Below the pieces are notes generated by a model. It was not told the DNA's origin and did not search any database. It saw only the letters and a list, made by a program, of their open reading frames with translations. From positions 1 through 45,226 of the forward strand of contig CAMDTB010000025.1 in assembly GCA_945907245.1 (NCBI GenBank): DNA of 45,226 nucleotides. The letters are read 5' to 3'. Source of the stretch: Rhizobium sp. Q54 (lineage in GTDB: Bacteria; Pseudomonadota; Alphaproteobacteria; SMXS01). Position numbers and translations under genes: made by a program. Every line of letters begins with the position of its first letter. Within the stretch, counting starts at the first letter, position 1. Below are positions 33,702-43,500 of the stretch, piece by piece.

Positions 33702-33716
33702 CCGGACATCGTCCGG
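33702..33716 (+). other. Small hairpin in the ahcY leader
   Basis: CCGGAC-ATC-GTCCGG lies 13 bases after the palindrome and 33 bases before the start codon. It could be a leader stem, or a terminator stem for the ptsH transcript, although it has no U-tract. It does not match the SAH riboswitch. Confidence 0.4.
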
Positions 33717-33748
33717 CGCGCTCCCCGTGTTATGATGGCAGGACACCG

Positions 33749-35044
33749 ATGAACGCGTTTTCCGATTTCAAAGTAGCCGATATGTCGCTGGCGCCCTGGG
33801 GCCGCCGGGAAATCACCATCGCCGAGACCGAGATGCCGGGCCTGATGGCGCTGCGCAAGGAATATGGCGCCAGCCAGCCGCTGGCGGGCGCGCGGATCGC
33901 CGGCTGCCTGCACATGACCATCCAGACCGCCGTACTGATCGAGACGCTGACGGCGCTGGGCGCCGAGATCCGCTGGAGCTCGTGCAACATCTTCTCGACC
34001 CAGGACCAGGCCGCCGCCGCCATCGCCGCCGCTGGCGTGCCGGTGTTCGCGTGGAAAGGCCTGACCGAGACCGAATTCGACTGGTGCATCGAGCAAACCA
34101 TCCTGGGCCCGGACGGCTGGCGTCCGAACATGATCCTCGATGACGGCGGCGACCTGACCGCCATGATGATGAACAGGTTCCCCGAGCTGATGCTCGAGGT
34201 CCGCGGCATCTCGGAGGAGACCACCACGGGCGTGCTGCGCCTCTACCAGATCGAGAAGCAGGGTGGCCTTCCCGTCCCCTGCATCAACGTCAACGACTCC
34301 GTCACCAAGTCGAAGTTCGACAACCTCTATGGCTGCCGCGAGAGCCTGATCGACGGCATCAAACGCGCCACCGACGTCATGCTGGCCGGCAAGGTCGCCG
34401 TGGTCGCCGGCTATGGCGACGTGGGCAAGGGCTGCGCCGCCAGCCTGCGCGGCCAGGGCGCGCGCGTGCTGATCACCGAGATCGACCCGATCTGCGCGCT
34501 GCAGGCGGCCATGGAAGGCTACCAGGTCGTGACCATGGACGAGGCCGCCTCGTTCGGCGACATCTTCGTCACCGCCACCGGCAACATCGACATCATCACG
34601 CTCGACCACATGCACGAGATGAAGGACAGGGCGATCGTCTGCAACATCGGCCACTTCGACAGCGAGATCCAGGTGGCGCGCCTGCACAACTACTCGTGGC
34701 ACGAGGTCAAGCCGCAGGTCGACGAGATCGAGTTCCCCAACGGCAAGCGCATCATCCTGCTGGCCAAGGGCCGCCTGGTGAATCTGGGCTGCGCCACCGG
34801 CCACCCCAGCTTCGTGATGAGCACCTCGTTCACCAACCAGGTGATCGCGCAGATCGAGCTGTGGCAGAACCACGAGAACTACGAGAAGAAGGTCTACGTC
34901 CTGCCCAAGCACCTGGACGAGAAGGTCGCCCGCCTGCACCTGGCGCGCCTGAACGCCAAGCTCACCGTGCTGAAGCCCGACCAGGCGTCCTACATTGGCG
35001 TCACGCCGCAGGGCCCGTACAAGGCGGACCATTACCGCTACTAG
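33749..35044 (+). CDS. ahcY: S-adenosylhomocysteine hydrolase
   Basis: A protein of 431 residues, slightly shorter than the usual 465-residue alphaproteobacterial form but aligned over the key regions. [17 protein letters not shown] is the substrate-side motif, and [21 protein letters not shown] precedes the NAD-binding [10 protein letters not shown]; the C-terminus ends in the family-typical KADHYRY. It cleaves SAH to adenosine and homocysteine, relieving product inhibition of methyltransferases. Its position after ptsH is conserved in Alphaproteobacteria. Confidence 0.97.
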   Translation: MNAFSDFKVADMSLAPWGRREITIAETEMPGLMALRKEYGASQPLAGARIAGCLHMTIQTAVLIETLTALGAEIRWSSCNIFSTQDQAAAAIAAAGVPVFAWKGLTETEFDWCIEQTILGPDGWRPNMILDDGGDLTAMMMNRFPELMLEVRGISEETTTGVLRLYQIEKQGGLPVPCINVNDSVTKSKFDNLYGCRESLIDGIKRATDVMLAGKVAVVAGYGDVGKGCAASLRGQGARVLITEIDPICALQAAMEGYQVVTMDEAASFGDIFVTATGNIDIITLDHMHEMKDRAIVCNIGHFDSEIQVARLHNYSWHEVKPQVDEIEFPNGKRIILLAKGRLVNLGCATGHPSFVMSTSFTNQVIAQIELWQNHENYEKKVYVLPKHLDEKVARLHLARLNAKLTVLKPDQASYIGVTPQGPYKADHYRY

Positions 35045-35127
35045 GTTTTCCGGCATCCCGGAACGGCAGCCCCCGCCTCGCGCGGGGGTATTCGTTTGAG
35101 TTTGCCCTCGGCCATCGCCCCATACAC

Positions 35128-35235
35128 CAGCCGTCATCCCGGCGAAGGCCGGGACCCAGTCCCCTACAAAAAAGCCGGCGCGAAGCGCGCCTTACTGCCA
35201 AGTCTGGGTCCCGGCCTTCGCCGGGATGACGGCTG
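35128..35235. repeat. Palindromic intergenic repeat, family A copy 1
   Basis: Perfect 32-bp arms (35128-35159 and 35204-35235) surround a 44-base centre, which itself has a GGCGCG-AAG-CGCGCC hairpin. The arm core CCCGGCGAAGGCCGGGA shares its layout with the repeat at 37533. It would form a cruciform in DNA or a strong RNA stem. It lies between ahcY and tsaE and may separate their transcripts. Confidence 0.88.
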
Positions 35236-35285
35236 AGGGTGTGGCCGTGCTAGCGCGAAAACTCGAACCGAACTACAACATCTAG

Positions 35286-35753
35286 ATGCTGACGGTCGAC
35301 CTTCCCGACATCGACACCACCGCGCGCATCGCGTCGACGCTGGCGCCGCTGCTGCGCGCCGGCGACGTCGTCGCGCTCGAAGGCGACCTGGGCGCGGGCA
35401 AGACCGCCTTCGCCCGGTTCCTGATTCAGGCGCTGGGCGTCGAGGACGAGGTACCCAGCCCGACCTTCACGCTGGTGCAGACCTATCCGGTCGACCGCCG
35501 GGATTTCGACGCCGTCTGGCACTTCGACCTCTACCGCATCGAGGACCCGGACGAGATCGACGAGCTGGGCATGGACGAGGCGTTCGACACCGGCGTCACC
35601 CTGATCGAGTGGCCGGCGCGCATGGGCGGAAGATTGCCCGCCGACAGGCTTTCCATCGGGCTGGGTTTGGTGGAGGATCGGCGCAGCATGACACTGTCCG
35701 GCGGCCCGTCATGGACCGGCCGCCTCCAGCAAATCGGAGACCAGCTGAGTTGA
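35286..35753 (+). CDS. tsaE: tRNA threonylcarbamoyladenosine biosynthesis ATPase TsaE
   Basis: A protein of 155 residues. Walker A GDLGAGKT (33-40) is followed by PSPTFTLVQTY and the Walker B-like HFDLYRI, all YjeE/TsaE hallmarks. It cycles the TsaBD complex during t6A37 modification of tRNAs. The start ATG 35286 lacks an evident ribosome site, and the stop overlaps the TTG of amgK. Confidence 0.94.
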   Translation: MLTVDLPDIDTTARIASTLAPLLRAGDVVALEGDLGAGKTAFARFLIQALGVEDEVPSPTFTLVQTYPVDRRDFDAVWHFDLYRIEDPDEIDELGMDEAFDTGVTLIEWPARMGGRLPADRLSIGLGLVEDRRSMTLSGGPSWTGRLQQIGDQLS

Positions 35754-36778
35754 GCCGCGAAGCCGAGATCGACGCGTTCCTGGGAAGAGTCTGGAAACCG
35801 GGCGCACCGTGGCGCCCGCTGGCCGCCGACGCCTCGTTCCGTCGCTATTTCCGGGTGGACGGCGAGCCGCCGACGGTGCTGATGGACGCGCCGCCCGACA
35901 AGGAGGACGTGCGCCCCTTCATGGCGATTGGCGAATATCTGGTCGATAACGGCTTCAGCGCGCCGCGGCTGATCGCCGCCGACATCGCCGAGGGCTTCCT
36001 GCTGCTGGAGGACCTGGGCGACGACACCTTCACCCGGCTGATTGCCCGCGATGCCGGCCTCGAGCGCACACTGTATGAAGGCGCCATCGACGTGCTGGTC
36101 GAACTGCACCGCATCGCGCCGCCGAAATACCTGCCGGTGCGCGGCGCGCCGCCCTTCGAGATCCCGCTTTACGATGACGACGCGCTGACCCGGGAGGTGC
36201 TGCTGTTTCCGGACTGGTACCTGCCGGCGCGCACCGGCCACCCGACGCCCGGCGACGCCGGCGCCGAGTTCGAGGCACTGTGGCGCGCCGTGTTCCCGCT
36301 GGTGCGCGCGGGTGCCGAGACGTTGGTGCTGCTCGACTACCACGCCGACAATCTGATGGCCCTGCCCGGCCGCCACGGCGCCGGCGCCATCGGCCTCCTG
36401 GACTTCCAGGACGGCCGGGTCGGCCCCGCTGCCTACGACATGGTCTCGCTGCTGCAGGACTGCCGCCGCGACGTGCCGCGCGACCTCGAGGAGGCCATGC
36501 TGGAACGCTATCTATCGGCCCGGCCGGAGATGGACCGCGAGGCGTTCATGACCGCCTATTGGGTGCTGGGCGCCCAGCGCAACACCAAGATCATCGGCAT
36601 CTTCACCCGGCTGTGGAAGCGCGACGGCAAGCCGCGCTATCCGACCATGATCCCGAACATCTGGGGCCTGCTGGAGCGCGGCCTGGAACACCCGGAACTG
36701 GACGACCTGAAGTTGTGGTTCGACGCCTATTGTCCCAGGGACCAGCGCCGTCTGGCGTTGCCGGGTGAGCCGCGATGA
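35750..36778 (+). CDS. amgK: N-acetylmuramate/N-acetylglucosamine kinase AmgK (APH fold)
   Basis: A protein of 342 residues from TTG 35750, which overlaps the tsaE stop (TTGA) and has GGAGA upstream. The aminoglycoside phosphotransferase fold is shown by the ATP-side LLLEDLGDDTF, the catalytic-loop LLDYHADNLM and the metal-binding LLDFQDGR. AmgK phosphorylates the anomeric hydroxyl of MurNAc in peptidoglycan recycling; its position directly before murU supports this over antibiotic resistance. Confidence 0.92.
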   Translation: MSREAEIDAFLGRVWKPGAPWRPLAADASFRRYFRVDGEPPTVLMDAPPDKEDVRPFMAIGEYLVDNGFSAPRLIAADIAEGFLLLEDLGDDTFTRLIARDAGLERTLYEGAIDVLVELHRIAPPKYLPVRGAPPFEIPLYDDDALTREVLLFPDWYLPARTGHPTPGDAGAEFEALWRAVFPLVRAGAETLVLLDYHADNLMALPGRHGAGAIGLLDFQDGRVGPAAYDMVSLLQDCRRDVPRDLEEAMLERYLSARPEMDREAFMTAYWVLGAQRNTKIIGIFTRLWKRDGKPRYPTMIPNIWGLLERGLEHPELDDLKLWFDAYCPRDQRRLALPGEPR

Positions 36779-37509
36779 CCGCCGTGCCGCAAAAAGCCAT
36801 GGTGATGGCGGCTGGGCTCGGCCTGCGCATGCGGCCGCTGACCGAGAACAAGCCCAAGCCGCTGATCGACGTCGGAGGCAAGACGCTGGTCGACTGGGCC
36901 CTCGACGCCCTCGCCCGGGCCGAGGTGCCCGAAGCGGTGGTGAACCACCACTACCTGGGCAGCCAGGTGATCGACCATCTGTCACGGCGGCCTGCCGCGC
37001 CGCGCATCACCCTCTCCGACGAGTCCGACCTGCTGCTGGAGACCGGCGGCGGCGTTGTGAAGGCGCTGCCGCTGCTGGGCGACGCGCCGTTCTACGTCAT
37101 CAACGCCGACGTGGTCTGGACCGACGGCCGCGACGATACGCTGAGGCGCATGGCCGCCGCGTGGGACCCCGAGCGCATGGACGCGCTGCTGCTGGTGGCG
37201 CCCAAGACCCGCGCCATCGGCTTCGACGGCCCGGGCGACTTCTTCCTCGACCCGGACGGCACGCTGCGCCGGCGCGCGCCGGCGCCGGAATCGCCCTGGG
37301 TGTATTGCGGCGTCCAGATCGTCGCGCCGCAGCTGTTCCGCGATGCACCGGAAGGCCCATTCTCGACCAACGTGGTGTGGGACCGCGCCCGGGCCGAGGG
37401 CCGCCTGTTCGGTATCGAGCACGACGGCTGGTGGCTCCACATCGGCAGCCCCCACGGCCGCGACAAGGCGGAAGCATTCCTGCGCGAGCTTTGCCATAGT
37501 GAGGCATGA
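36775..37509 (+). CDS. murU: MurNAc-1-phosphate uridylyltransferase MurU
   Basis: A protein of 244 residues. The nucleotidyltransferase signature MAAGLGLRMRPLTENKPKPL is at 11-30, with ETGGGVVKAL and the metal-binding Asp in FYVINADVVW. It makes UDP-MurNAc from MurNAc-1-P, bypassing de novo synthesis and so conferring intrinsic fosfomycin tolerance in organisms with the pathway. The ATGA overlap with amgK confirms a working pair. Confidence 0.92.
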   Translation: MTAVPQKAMVMAAGLGLRMRPLTENKPKPLIDVGGKTLVDWALDALARAEVPEAVVNHHYLGSQVIDHLSRRPAAPRITLSDESDLLLETGGGVVKALPLLGDAPFYVINADVVWTDGRDDTLRRMAAAWDPERMDALLLVAPKTRAIGFDGPGDFFLDPDGTLRRRAPAPESPWVYCGVQIVAPQLFRDAPEGPFSTNVVWDRARAEGRLFGIEHDGWWLHIGSPHGRDKAEAFLRELCHSEA

Positions 37510-37532
37510 TCGGTCACTCGGTTTATTTTGAT

Positions 37533-37618
37533 TTGTCATCCCGGCGGAAGCCGGGACCCAGCGGGGCAGGAGCAACGCCCTATGATCTCCTGGGTCCCGG
37601 CTTCCGCCGGGATGACAA
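37533..37618. repeat. Palindromic intergenic repeat, family A copy 2
   Basis: Perfect 29-bp arms (37533-37561 and 37590-37618) surround a 28-base centre. The arms match those of the copy at 35128 except for a few compensated base pairs (GCGGAAGCC in place of GCGAAGGCC) and the outermost bases. It lies between murU and addB, where it may modulate read-through in an otherwise tightly packed gene string. Confidence 0.88.
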
Positions 37619-37642
37619 TGAAATCTGGGGCTTCTGCGTCCC

Positions 37643-40579
37643 ATGACCAAGCCCGCCATCTTCACCATCCCGCCCGGCACCTCGTTCGTAGACGCGCTGG
37701 CGCGTGGGCTGATGGATCGATACGGCACCGACCCGCTGTCGCTGGCGCGCGTGCGCGTGCTGCTGCCGACGCGGCGCGCGGCAAGGACCCTGCGCGAGGC
37801 GTTCCTGCGGCTGTCGGACGGCAAGGCGCTGATCCTGCCGGTGATGCAGCCGCTGGGCGACGTGGACGAGGGCGAGTTGTCCATCGTCGGCGACGGCGCC
37901 GACTCGCTTGGCATCCCGCCGGCCATCCCGGCGCTGGAGCGCACGCTGCTGCTGTCGACGCTGGTGCGCGACTGGGTCCGGCTGACGCGCCGCGACGACG
38001 GCGACGACCCCGCGCAGCACTTCCGACTCGCCGCCGAACTGGGCGGGTTCATCGACCAGGTCCACACCGAAGGCTGTGACGTCAACGATCTGCATGGTCT
38101 GGTACCGGACGAGTTCGCCGCCCATTGGCAGGTCACCATCGAATTCCTCCGGATCGTCATCGACACCTGGCCCCGCGTGCTGTCGGAGCGCGGCTACATG
38201 GACCCGGCCCAGCGCCGCGACACGCTGCTGCGCCTGCTCGCGGACCGTTGGACGGCCAATCCGCCGACGACGCCGGTGATCGTGGCTGGCTCCACCGGCT
38301 CCATTCCGGCCAGCGCGGACCTGATCGGCGTCATCGCCAGGCTGCCGCAGGGCGCCGTGGTGCTGCCCGGCTTCCAGACCGACATGGATGACGAGAGCTG
38401 GGGCGCGCTGGCGCCCAGCCATCCGCAATTCGGCATGAAGCAGCTCCTCGCCCGCATGGCCGTTGACCGGGCCGAAGTCGGGCTCTGGCCCGGAGGTGTG
38501 CACGCGCTATCGTCCCGCGTAGTGCTGCTCAACGAGGCGATGCGCCCCGCCGAGACCACCGCCGCCTGGCAGAGCCTCGATGTTGATACCAAGGCTGCCC
38601 TGTCCGGTCTCTACCGCATCGACGCGCCGAGCCCGCAGGAGGAAGCGGGCGCCATCGCCATCGTCCTGCGCGAGGCGCTGGAGACGCCGGGACGAACCGC
38701 CGCGCTGGTCACGCCCGATCGCGGCCTCGCCCGCCGGGTCGCCGCCGCGCTGCGCCGCTGGGACATCGCCATCGACGACTCGGCGGGCACGCCGCTGCCG
38801 CAGACCCAGGCCGCCGCGTTCCTGCGGCTCACCGCCGACATGGCGCTGAAGGACGCGGCACCCGTGGCGCTGCTCGCGGTGCTGAAGCATCCGCTGGCGG
38901 CGGGCGGACTGGAGCCAGGGCAGTTCCGGAACCGGGTGCGGCAGATGGAGCGCGCCGTGCTGCGCGGTCCGCGGCCCGCGCCTGGCATCGACGGTCTGGG
39001 CCGTGCGCTCGCGTCGGCCGAGCCGGCGGTGCAGCCGGCGCTGTTCGGCTGGTGGACCGGTCTCGCCGCCATGATCGAACCGTTCATGGCACTGTTCGAG
39101 CGAGGCCGGACCGGCTTGCCCGAACTGCTTCGTGCCCATGTGCGCATTGCCGAGGCGCTGGCCGCCACCGGGAGCGAAACCGGCGCGGCGCGGCTGTGGG
39201 TCGAGGAAGCGGGCGAAGCCGCCGCCGCGTTCCTCGAGGAATTCATCCACACGGCCGAGGGCACGGAGATCGAGGCGCGACACTATCCGGCGCTGCTGGA
39301 GGCCGCCATGCAGGACGGTGTCGTGCGTCCCGCCTATGGACGGCATCCCCGGCTGGCGATCCTGGGCCCGCTGGAGGCCCGTCTGCACCACGCCGACGTC
39401 ATGATCCTCGGCGGCCTGAACGAAGGTACCTGGCCACCGCAGGCCGGCGCCGATCCGTGGATGAGCCGTCCGATGAAGCAGCGCTTCGGCCTGCAGCCGC
39501 CGGAGCGCCGAATCGGCCTGTCCGCCCACGACTTCGTCCAGGGCGCCGCCGCGCCGCTGGTTTACCTGACGCGGGCGGAGAAGGTCGGCGGCGCGCCGAC
39601 GTTGCCGTCACGCTGGCTGCTGCGGCTCGACGCGCTGGTCGGCCAGGACAACTGGCCGCGCCCGCCGCACCTGGCGTGGCACCGGCTGCTCGATCATGTG
39701 GACCGACCGTCACCGCTGCCGCCGCCCGAGCCGACGCCGCCGCTGTCGGTCCGGCCGCGCAAGCTGTCGGTCACCCGCATCGAGAACTGGCTGCGCGATC
39801 CCTATGCGCTCTATGCCCAGAACATCCTCGGGCTGCGGGTGATGGACCCGCTCGACGCCGACGCGGGCGCCGCCGACCGGGGCAATTTCATCCACCAGGC
39901 GCTGCACCACTATCTCGAGGCGCATCCGGGCGCGCCGCCGCCGGACGCACTGGAGCGGCTGCTGGCGTTCGGGCAGGCCGCGTTCGGCACGGTGCTGGAG
40001 AAGCCGCTGGTCCGCGCCTTCTGGTGGCCGCGCTTCGAGAAGATCGCCGCCTGGTTCCTCGATCGCCAGCGCAAGCGCCTCGGGACCGCGGCACCCGCCA
40101 AGCTGGAGCATTCGGGCGCACTCGTCATCAGCGGCCTGCCCGGCGGCGATTTCACCCTCACTGCCAAGGCCGACCGCATCGACCGGCTCGCAGACGGACG
40201 GCTGGAGATCATCGACTACAAGACCGGCAGCGTGCCCAAGCGAGAGCGATTGCTGGCCGGCTATGCGGCCCAGATGCCGCTCGAGGCGGTGATGGCGCAG
40301 GCGGGCGCGTTCCCTGGCCTTCCGGTCACCGCCGTGGCCGAGCTGGCCTGGTGGACGTTGAAGGGCGACGCCCGTTTCAACGAGATCAAGCTTGCCAGCG
40401 CCATCCTGAAGGATGAGTTGACGCTGGAAGAGCTGGCCGCCGACGCCGAGGCAGGCCTGCGGCGGCTGATCGCCGCGTTCGACGATCCTGCCGTGCCCTA
40501 TGTCTCGCACCCGAACCCGCTGGAAATCGGCTTCGGCGACTATGACCACCTGGCACGCGTCAAGGAGTGGGGCGAATGA
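37643..40579 (+). CDS. addB: Double-strand break repair subunit AddB (alphaproteobacterial type)
   Basis: A protein of 978 residues. The N-terminal UvrD-like region lacks an intact Walker A, as expected of an inactive helicase fold. The C-terminal RecB-type nuclease domain carries ADRIDRL and LEIIDYKTGSV, containing the PD-(D/E)xK catalytic Asp and Lys. It resects one strand at DNA ends with AddA. Only one cysteine is visible in the whole chain (EGCDV), so the 4Fe-4S cluster that staples Bacillus AddB is absent. The stop overlaps addA. Confidence 0.93.
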   Translation: MTKPAIFTIPPGTSFVDALARGLMDRYGTDPLSLARVRVLLPTRRAARTLREAFLRLSDGKALILPVMQPLGDVDEGELSIVGDGADSLGIPPAIPALERTLLLSTLVRDWVRLTRRDDGDDPAQHFRLAAELGGFIDQVHTEGCDVNDLHGLVPDEFAAHWQVTIEFLRIVIDTWPRVLSERGYMDPAQRRDTLLRLLADRWTANPPTTPVIVAGSTGSIPASADLIGVIARLPQGAVVLPGFQTDMDDESWGALAPSHPQFGMKQLLARMAVDRAEVGLWPGGVHALSSRVVLLNEAMRPAETTAAWQSLDVDTKAALSGLYRIDAPSPQEEAGAIAIVLREALETPGRTAALVTPDRGLARRVAAALRRWDIAIDDSAGTPLPQTQAAAFLRLTADMALKDAAPVALLAVLKHPLAAGGLEPGQFRNRVRQMERAVLRGPRPAPGIDGLGRALASAEPAVQPALFGWWTGLAAMIEPFMALFERGRTGLPELLRAHVRIAEALAATGSETGAARLWVEEAGEAAAAFLEEFIHTAEGTEIEARHYPALLEAAMQDGVVRPAYGRHPRLAILGPLEARLHHADVMILGGLNEGTWPPQAGADPWMSRPMKQRFGLQPPERRIGLSAHDFVQGAAAPLVYLTRAEKVGGAPTLPSRWLLRLDALVGQDNWPRPPHLAWHRLLDHVDRPSPLPPPEPTPPLSVRPRKLSVTRIENWLRDPYALYAQNILGLRVMDPLDADAGAADRGNFIHQALHHYLEAHPGAPPPDALERLLAFGQAAFGTVLEKPLVRAFWWPRFEKIAAWFLDRQRKRLGTAAPAKLEHSGALVISGLPGGDFTLTAKADRIDRLADGRLEIIDYKTGSVPKRERLLAGYAAQMPLEAVMAQAGAFPGLPVTAVAELAWWTLKGDARFNEIKLASAILKDELTLEELAADAEAGLRRLIAAFDDPAVPYVSHPNPLEIGFGDYDHLARVKEWGE

Positions 40580-43500
40580 CCGCCGAGCAGGACCGCGCCG
40601 CCAATCCGGGCGTATCGGCATGGGTCGGCGCCTCGGCTGGCACCGGTAAGACCCACATGCTGACCAACCGGGTGCTGCGGTTGCTGCTGGGGGATGCGCG
40701 GCCGCAAGGCATTCTGTGCCTTACCTTCACCAAGGCCGCCGCCGCCGAGATGGCCAACCGGGTCAACGCCAACCTGGCGGACTGGACCACCGCGCCCGAG
40801 GACAAGCTCTACGATGCGCTCACCGAGCTGGAAGGCGTGCCGCCCAACGCGGTCCGCATGGCCAAGGCGCGGCGCCTGTTCGCCGAGGTGCTCGACGTGC
40901 CGGGCGGCCTGCGGATCGAGACCATCCACGCCTTCTGCCAGTCGCTGATGTCGCGCTTTCCGCTGGAGACCGGCGTCGCGCCGCACTTCCAGGTGCTGGA
41001 CGACCATTCCGCCGCCGAGCTCATGCAGGAGGCGCTGACCGGCGTACTCGTCGCGGCGCAGTCGGAGCACGACGGGGCGTTGCGCGACGCCCTCGATTTC
41101 GTGTCGGCGCATATCACCGACATGAAGTTCGGCGAACTGCTCCGGAAGCTGACCGGCCGTCCCGACGGGCTCGATGACGGCAGCGATCATGCGGCCATCT
41201 TCCGCCTGCTGGGCGTCGATGCAGGCACTTCTGCCGGCGCCATCGCCGAGGCAGCCTGCCAGGACGCGGACATCGCCGTCGCGGATCTACGCAGCGCCTG
41301 CGCGGCTCTGGCGCGAGGCAGCAGCACGGACCAACAACGCGGCGCCCAGATCGGCCTTTGGCTCGATATGGATGTCGCCGCCAGGGCGGCGGGGATCGAG
41401 ACCTATTTCAAGTGTTACCTGACCGCCACATCCGGCTTCAGCCAGCCGCTCAAGCTGCTGGCCACCAAAGCCGTGGCGACCGCCTCGCCGGCTGCGCTCT
41501 CGGCGCTTGCCGACGAGGCCGAGCGGCTGATCGAGGTCGCCTATCGGCTGAAGGCCGCCCGCGCCGCCCATGCCAGCCGGGCGCTGGCCACGCTCGGCCA
41601 GGCGCTCAACCGCAACTACCGCCGGCTGAAGCACCAACGCGCCGTGCTGGACTATGACGACCTGATCGCCAAGGCGCGCGCGCTGGTGACCGGCAACGCG
41701 CCCTGGGTGCTCTACAAGCTGGACGAGGGCCTCGACCATATCCTGGTCGACGAGGCGCAGGACACCAATCCGGATCAGTGGGCGGTGATCGCCGCCTTGG
41801 CGCACGAGTTCTTCACCGGCGAAGGCGCCCGCGACGTGAACCGGACCCTGTTCGCGGTGGGCGACGCCAAGCAGTCGATCTACAGCTTCCAGCGTGCCGA
41901 ACCGGCACAGTTCGAGGAAATGCGGCAGGTGTTCCAGCGCCGTGTGCACCAGGCCGAGAAGGTCTTCCACCACGGCGCGCTGACCCTGTCGTTCCGCTCC
42001 ACCGAAGCGGTGCTCAAGCTGGTCGACACCGTGTTCGAGAAGGACGAGGCGAAGGTCGGCCTGGTGTTCCGCGACCAGGAGGCGCGTATCGCCCACGAGG
42101 CCCATCGCAAGGACGTGCCCGGCCTTGTGGAATTGTGGCCCGCCGAAGTGCCGCAGGAGATCGAGAAACCCGGCAACTGGGAACCGCCCGTCGCCCGCCG
42201 GGAGATCAAGCCGGCGGATACCAGGCTCGCCGAGCGCATTGCCCGGCAGATCGCCCATTGGCTGACGACCGGCGAAAAGCTGGAGTCGAAGGACCGGCCG
42301 ATCCGACCCGGCGACATCATGATCCTCGTGCGTCGGCGCAATGACTTCTTCACCGCCGTGGTGCGGGCGCTGAAGCGTGCCGGCGTGCCGGTCGCCGGTG
42401 TGGATAGGATGGTGCTGACCGAGCAGCTCGCGGTCATGGACCTGCTGGCGCTGGGCCGGTTCGTGCTGATGCCCGAGGACGACCTGACGCTCGCCGTGGT
42501 GCTCAAGTCACCCTTGGTCGGCCTCTCCGAGGACGACCTGTTCGCGCTGGCGCACGGCCGCGACGGGCGGCTTTGGCACGCGCTCTCAGGCCGCCGGGAC
42601 GAACCGGCGTTCGCGGCGGCGTGGTCGTTCCTCGACGGCTGCCTGTCGCGCGCAGACCGCATCCCACCCTATGAATTCTTCTCGCTGGTGCTCGATACCG
42701 GCAGGCGCCGCGCCATGCTGGAGCGCCTCGGCCCCGATGCACTCGATCCGCTCGACGAGTTCCTGGCGCTGGCCCTTGACTACGAGCGCAGCCATCCGCC
42801 GTCGCTGCAGGGCTTCATCCACTGGGTCGAAGCGGCCGAGACCGAGGTCAAGCGCGAACTGGAGCAGGGCAAGGGCGAGGTGCGCGTGATGACCGTGCAC
42901 GGCGCGAAAGGCCTGCAGGCGCCCATCGTGTTCCTGCCCGACACCTGCGGCATCCCGGTCGAGGACCGTGACGTGTACTGGCTGGACGACCCGGGCCGGC
43001 AGGCAGTCCTTGCGTGGCCCATGAACAAGGACAACGCGGTTGGCGCCATCGCCACCGCCAAGGACGCCGTCAAGCGCAAGCGCGACGAGGAATACAACCG
43101 ACAGCTCTATGTCGCGCTGACCCGTGCCGGCGACCGGCTTTACGTCTGTGGCTACGAGACCTTGAACAAGCCGTCCCAGAATTGCTGGTATAATCTGGTG
43201 GCCGACGCCTTCGACCGGCTGGACGCCGAGGACGCCGAGGACTTCGCCGGCAATCCGGTGCGCCGTTTCCGCATGGGTGCCGGCAAGGTCGAGCAGGACA
43301 AGAGGACCGCCGCCCACGCCCTGGCGCACGCACAGCCCCCATGGCTGACCTCGTCGCCGCCGCCGGAGCCCACGCCGGTCCGGCCGCTGGCGCCGTCGCG
43401 GCCGTCGCTGCCCGAGATGCCGGTGCGCAGCCCCATGGAGGCCGGCGACCGCGAGCGCTTCCTGCGCGGCACCCTGCTGCACCGGCTGCTGCAATGGCTG

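Noticed and set aside
33644-33748. SAH riboswitch upstream of ahcY
   Set aside because: The leader has a palindrome and a short hairpin but none of the conserved core segments of the SAH aptamer that I can recognise.
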